Source: Burkholderiaceae bacterium (GTDB lineage Bacteria; Pseudomonadota; Gammaproteobacteria; Burkholderiales; Burkholderiaceae). Taken from it: a stretch of DNA of 15,736 bases. The DNA lies in assembly GCA_947461805.1 (NCBI GenBank), contig CANHMJ010000018.1:1-15736 (forward strand). The letters run 5' to 3'. Positions within the stretch are counted from its first letter, which is position 1; every line of letters starts with the position of its first letter. The notes under the pieces are model-generated. The model did no database searches and was not told the origin of the DNA. It saw only the letters and a list, made by a program, of their open reading frames with translations. Below are positions 14,851-15,736 of the stretch, piece after piece. A program made the position numbers and the translations under genes.

Positions 14851-15687
14851 ATGGCCGACATAGAAACTAAATTGTCTCGTCGCTTCGGCTTAATCGTGGT
14901 TGGCGATGAAATATTGTCCGGGCGTCGCAGCGATAAGCACCTCAGCAAAATGATTGAGTTACTCCGTGAGCGCGGCTTGAGTTTATCGTGGGCCCGTTAC
15001 GTGAGCGATGATCCAGACCAAATTGTGCAATGCCTAAAAGAAACCTTCGCTAGCGGTGATGTGGTGTTTAGTACTGGCGGTATTGGCGCTACTCCAGATG
15101 ACCACACGCGTGCGAGTGCGGCCAAAGCATTAGGACTCGAAATCGAATTGCATCCAGAAGCAAAGGCGCTGATTGCCAATCGCATTATTGCAATGGCAGA
15201 GGGCGACCCTGCAAAGGCGGACCTCTCGATTGCCGAGAATCAACATCGCTTTAAGATGGGTGAGTTTCCGGTGGGCTGCGAAATCATTCCGAATCCCTAT
15301 AACCAAATTCCGGGATTTCGGATTCAGGAGCACCATTTTTTCCCCGGCTTTCCGGTGATGGCGGCGCCCATGATGGCGTGGTGTCTTGATCACCATTATT
15401 CGCAGCTGTTTCATCAAGATAACTGGCTAGAAAAAAGTTTTATTGTTCCCGAGGGCATTGAATCGCGACTCACGCCGTTGATGGAAGAGATTGAGCATCG
15501 TTTTGAGGGCGTTAAAGTATTTAGCTTGCCCTCGGTGGGGGATCCCGTTCGGGGCGGTATTTATGCCCGTCGGCATATTGAATTGGGTGTCAAAGGCTGC
15601 GCTGATACGGTGCAGCCGGCTTGGGAAGCCCTTCGCCAAGGGACCCAGGCCTTAAATTACGAAATTCACGACCCAATTAAGCACTAA
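14851..15687 (+). CDS. CinA N-terminal / MoCF-type molybdopterin-binding domain protein
   Basis: It has 278 aa and carries the MoaB/Mog-like fold: GLIVVGDEILSGRRSDKH (13-30) and FSTGGIGATPDDHT (73-86) match the signatures of CinA N-terminal and molybdopterin-cofactor proteins. The C-terminal nicotinamide-nucleotide amidase domain of full CinA (about 410 aa) is absent, so this is a stand-alone domain protein. In CinA this domain is associated with ADP-ribose pyrophosphatase activity; in MogA/MoaB relatives with molybdopterin adenylylation. Neither can be chosen from sequence alone. The HHFFPGFPVM stretch (161-170) corresponds to the LPGVP-like loop of CinA. A strong GGAGG ribosome-binding site (14838-14842) lies 8 bases upstream inside the EI24 gene, and the ATG immediately follows that gene's stop. 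The domain is secure; the role is open. Confidence 0.88.
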   Translation: MADIETKLSRRFGLIVVGDEILSGRRSDKHLSKMIELLRERGLSLSWARYVSDDPDQIVQCLKETFASGDVVFSTGGIGATPDDHTRASAAKALGLEIELHPEAKALIANRIIAMAEGDPAKADLSIAENQHRFKMGEFPVGCEIIPNPYNQIPGFRIQEHHFFPGFPVMAAPMMAWCLDHHYSQLFHQDNWLEKSFIVPEGIESRLTPLMEEIEHRFEGVKVFSLPSVGDPVRGGIYARRHIELGVKGCADTVQPAWEALRQGTQALNYEIHDPIKH

Positions 15688-15736
15688 TTTAGTGCAAAAA
15701 CCTTGGTAGTACCCCTTTTTAGGCACTTTACTAGTG
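15681..15736. repeat. Cluster of mutually complementary short repeats after the last gene
   Basis: GCACTAA (15681-15687) pairs with TTAGTGC (15689-15695) around one base, starting inside the final codons. AGTGC (15691-15695) can instead pair with GCACT (15723-15727), bringing AAAAA (15696-15700) opposite TTTTT (15716-15720). CACT (15724-15727) can also pair with AGTG (15733-15736). The five-T run follows a weak GGT-AGT-ACC stem, so an imperfect terminator is possible. The window ends here. Confidence 0.4.

Noticed and set aside
1..15736. Mobile elements, CRISPR arrays, tRNA/rRNA genes, toxin-antitoxin or defence systems
   Set aside because: No transposase, integrase, terminal repeats, spaced direct repeats, clover-leaf pattern or defence motifs were seen; gaps are short and the genes are mostly housekeeping.

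Overview
The window is an ordinary chromosomal segment of a betaproteobacterium. Protein similarity by eye and gene content (rnr-rlmB, argA beside a YggX-type protein, hrpA, an EI24 protein followed by a stand-alone molybdopterin-binding-domain protein) suggest Burkholderiaceae, possibly a Polynucleobacter-like small-genome freshwater lineage. The genus is an inference from memory. Coding density is very high and base composition looks even. I see no tRNA, rRNA, CRISPR array, insertion sequence, integrase or phage gene.

Layout: (1) 1-2901, plus strand: the 3' part of rnr (RNase R, cut by the window edge), overlapping by one base with rlmB (23S rRNA 2'-O-methyltransferase), an RNA-metabolism operon. 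(2) 2902-3588: a 132-bp AT-rich gap, then sodC, a lipoprotein Cu,Zn superoxide dismutase. (3) 3635-5364: tal (minus) and rpiA (plus), two enzymes of the non-oxidative pentose phosphate branch, diverge from an 86-bp control region whose putative -10 boxes overlap. (4) 5394-7141, minus strand: argA (N-acetylglutamate synthase) and the YggX-type Fe(II)/Fe-S protection protein. They converge on rpiA and share with it a clear bidirectional intrinsic terminator. (5) 7162-11133, plus strand: hrpA, a 1323-aa DEAH-box RNA helicase whose start lies only 20 bp from the argA start. (6) 11195-15687, plus strand: five tightly packed genes, probably one operon: a secreted seven-repeat YVTN/YncE-type beta-propeller, a secreted NodB-like polysaccharide deacetylase homologue, a three-histidine-box membrane fatty acid hydroxylase/sterol desaturase homologue, an EI24-type membrane protein and a CinA-N/MoCF-domain protein.

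Regions 1 and 5 are RNA processing and ribosome maintenance, region 3 is central carbon metabolism, region 4 is arginine biosynthesis plus iron-sulfur protection, and sodC handles periplasmic superoxide. The five-gene block is the only part whose joint function is unknown. Two signal peptides, a membrane oxygenase-like enzyme and a polytopic membrane protein point to the cell envelope. I found no convincing new defence or mobile system. The best leads are that block, the altered metal-ligand motif of its deacetylase, the nearly leaderless argA start against hrpA, and several near-perfect palindromes at gene ends and starts.
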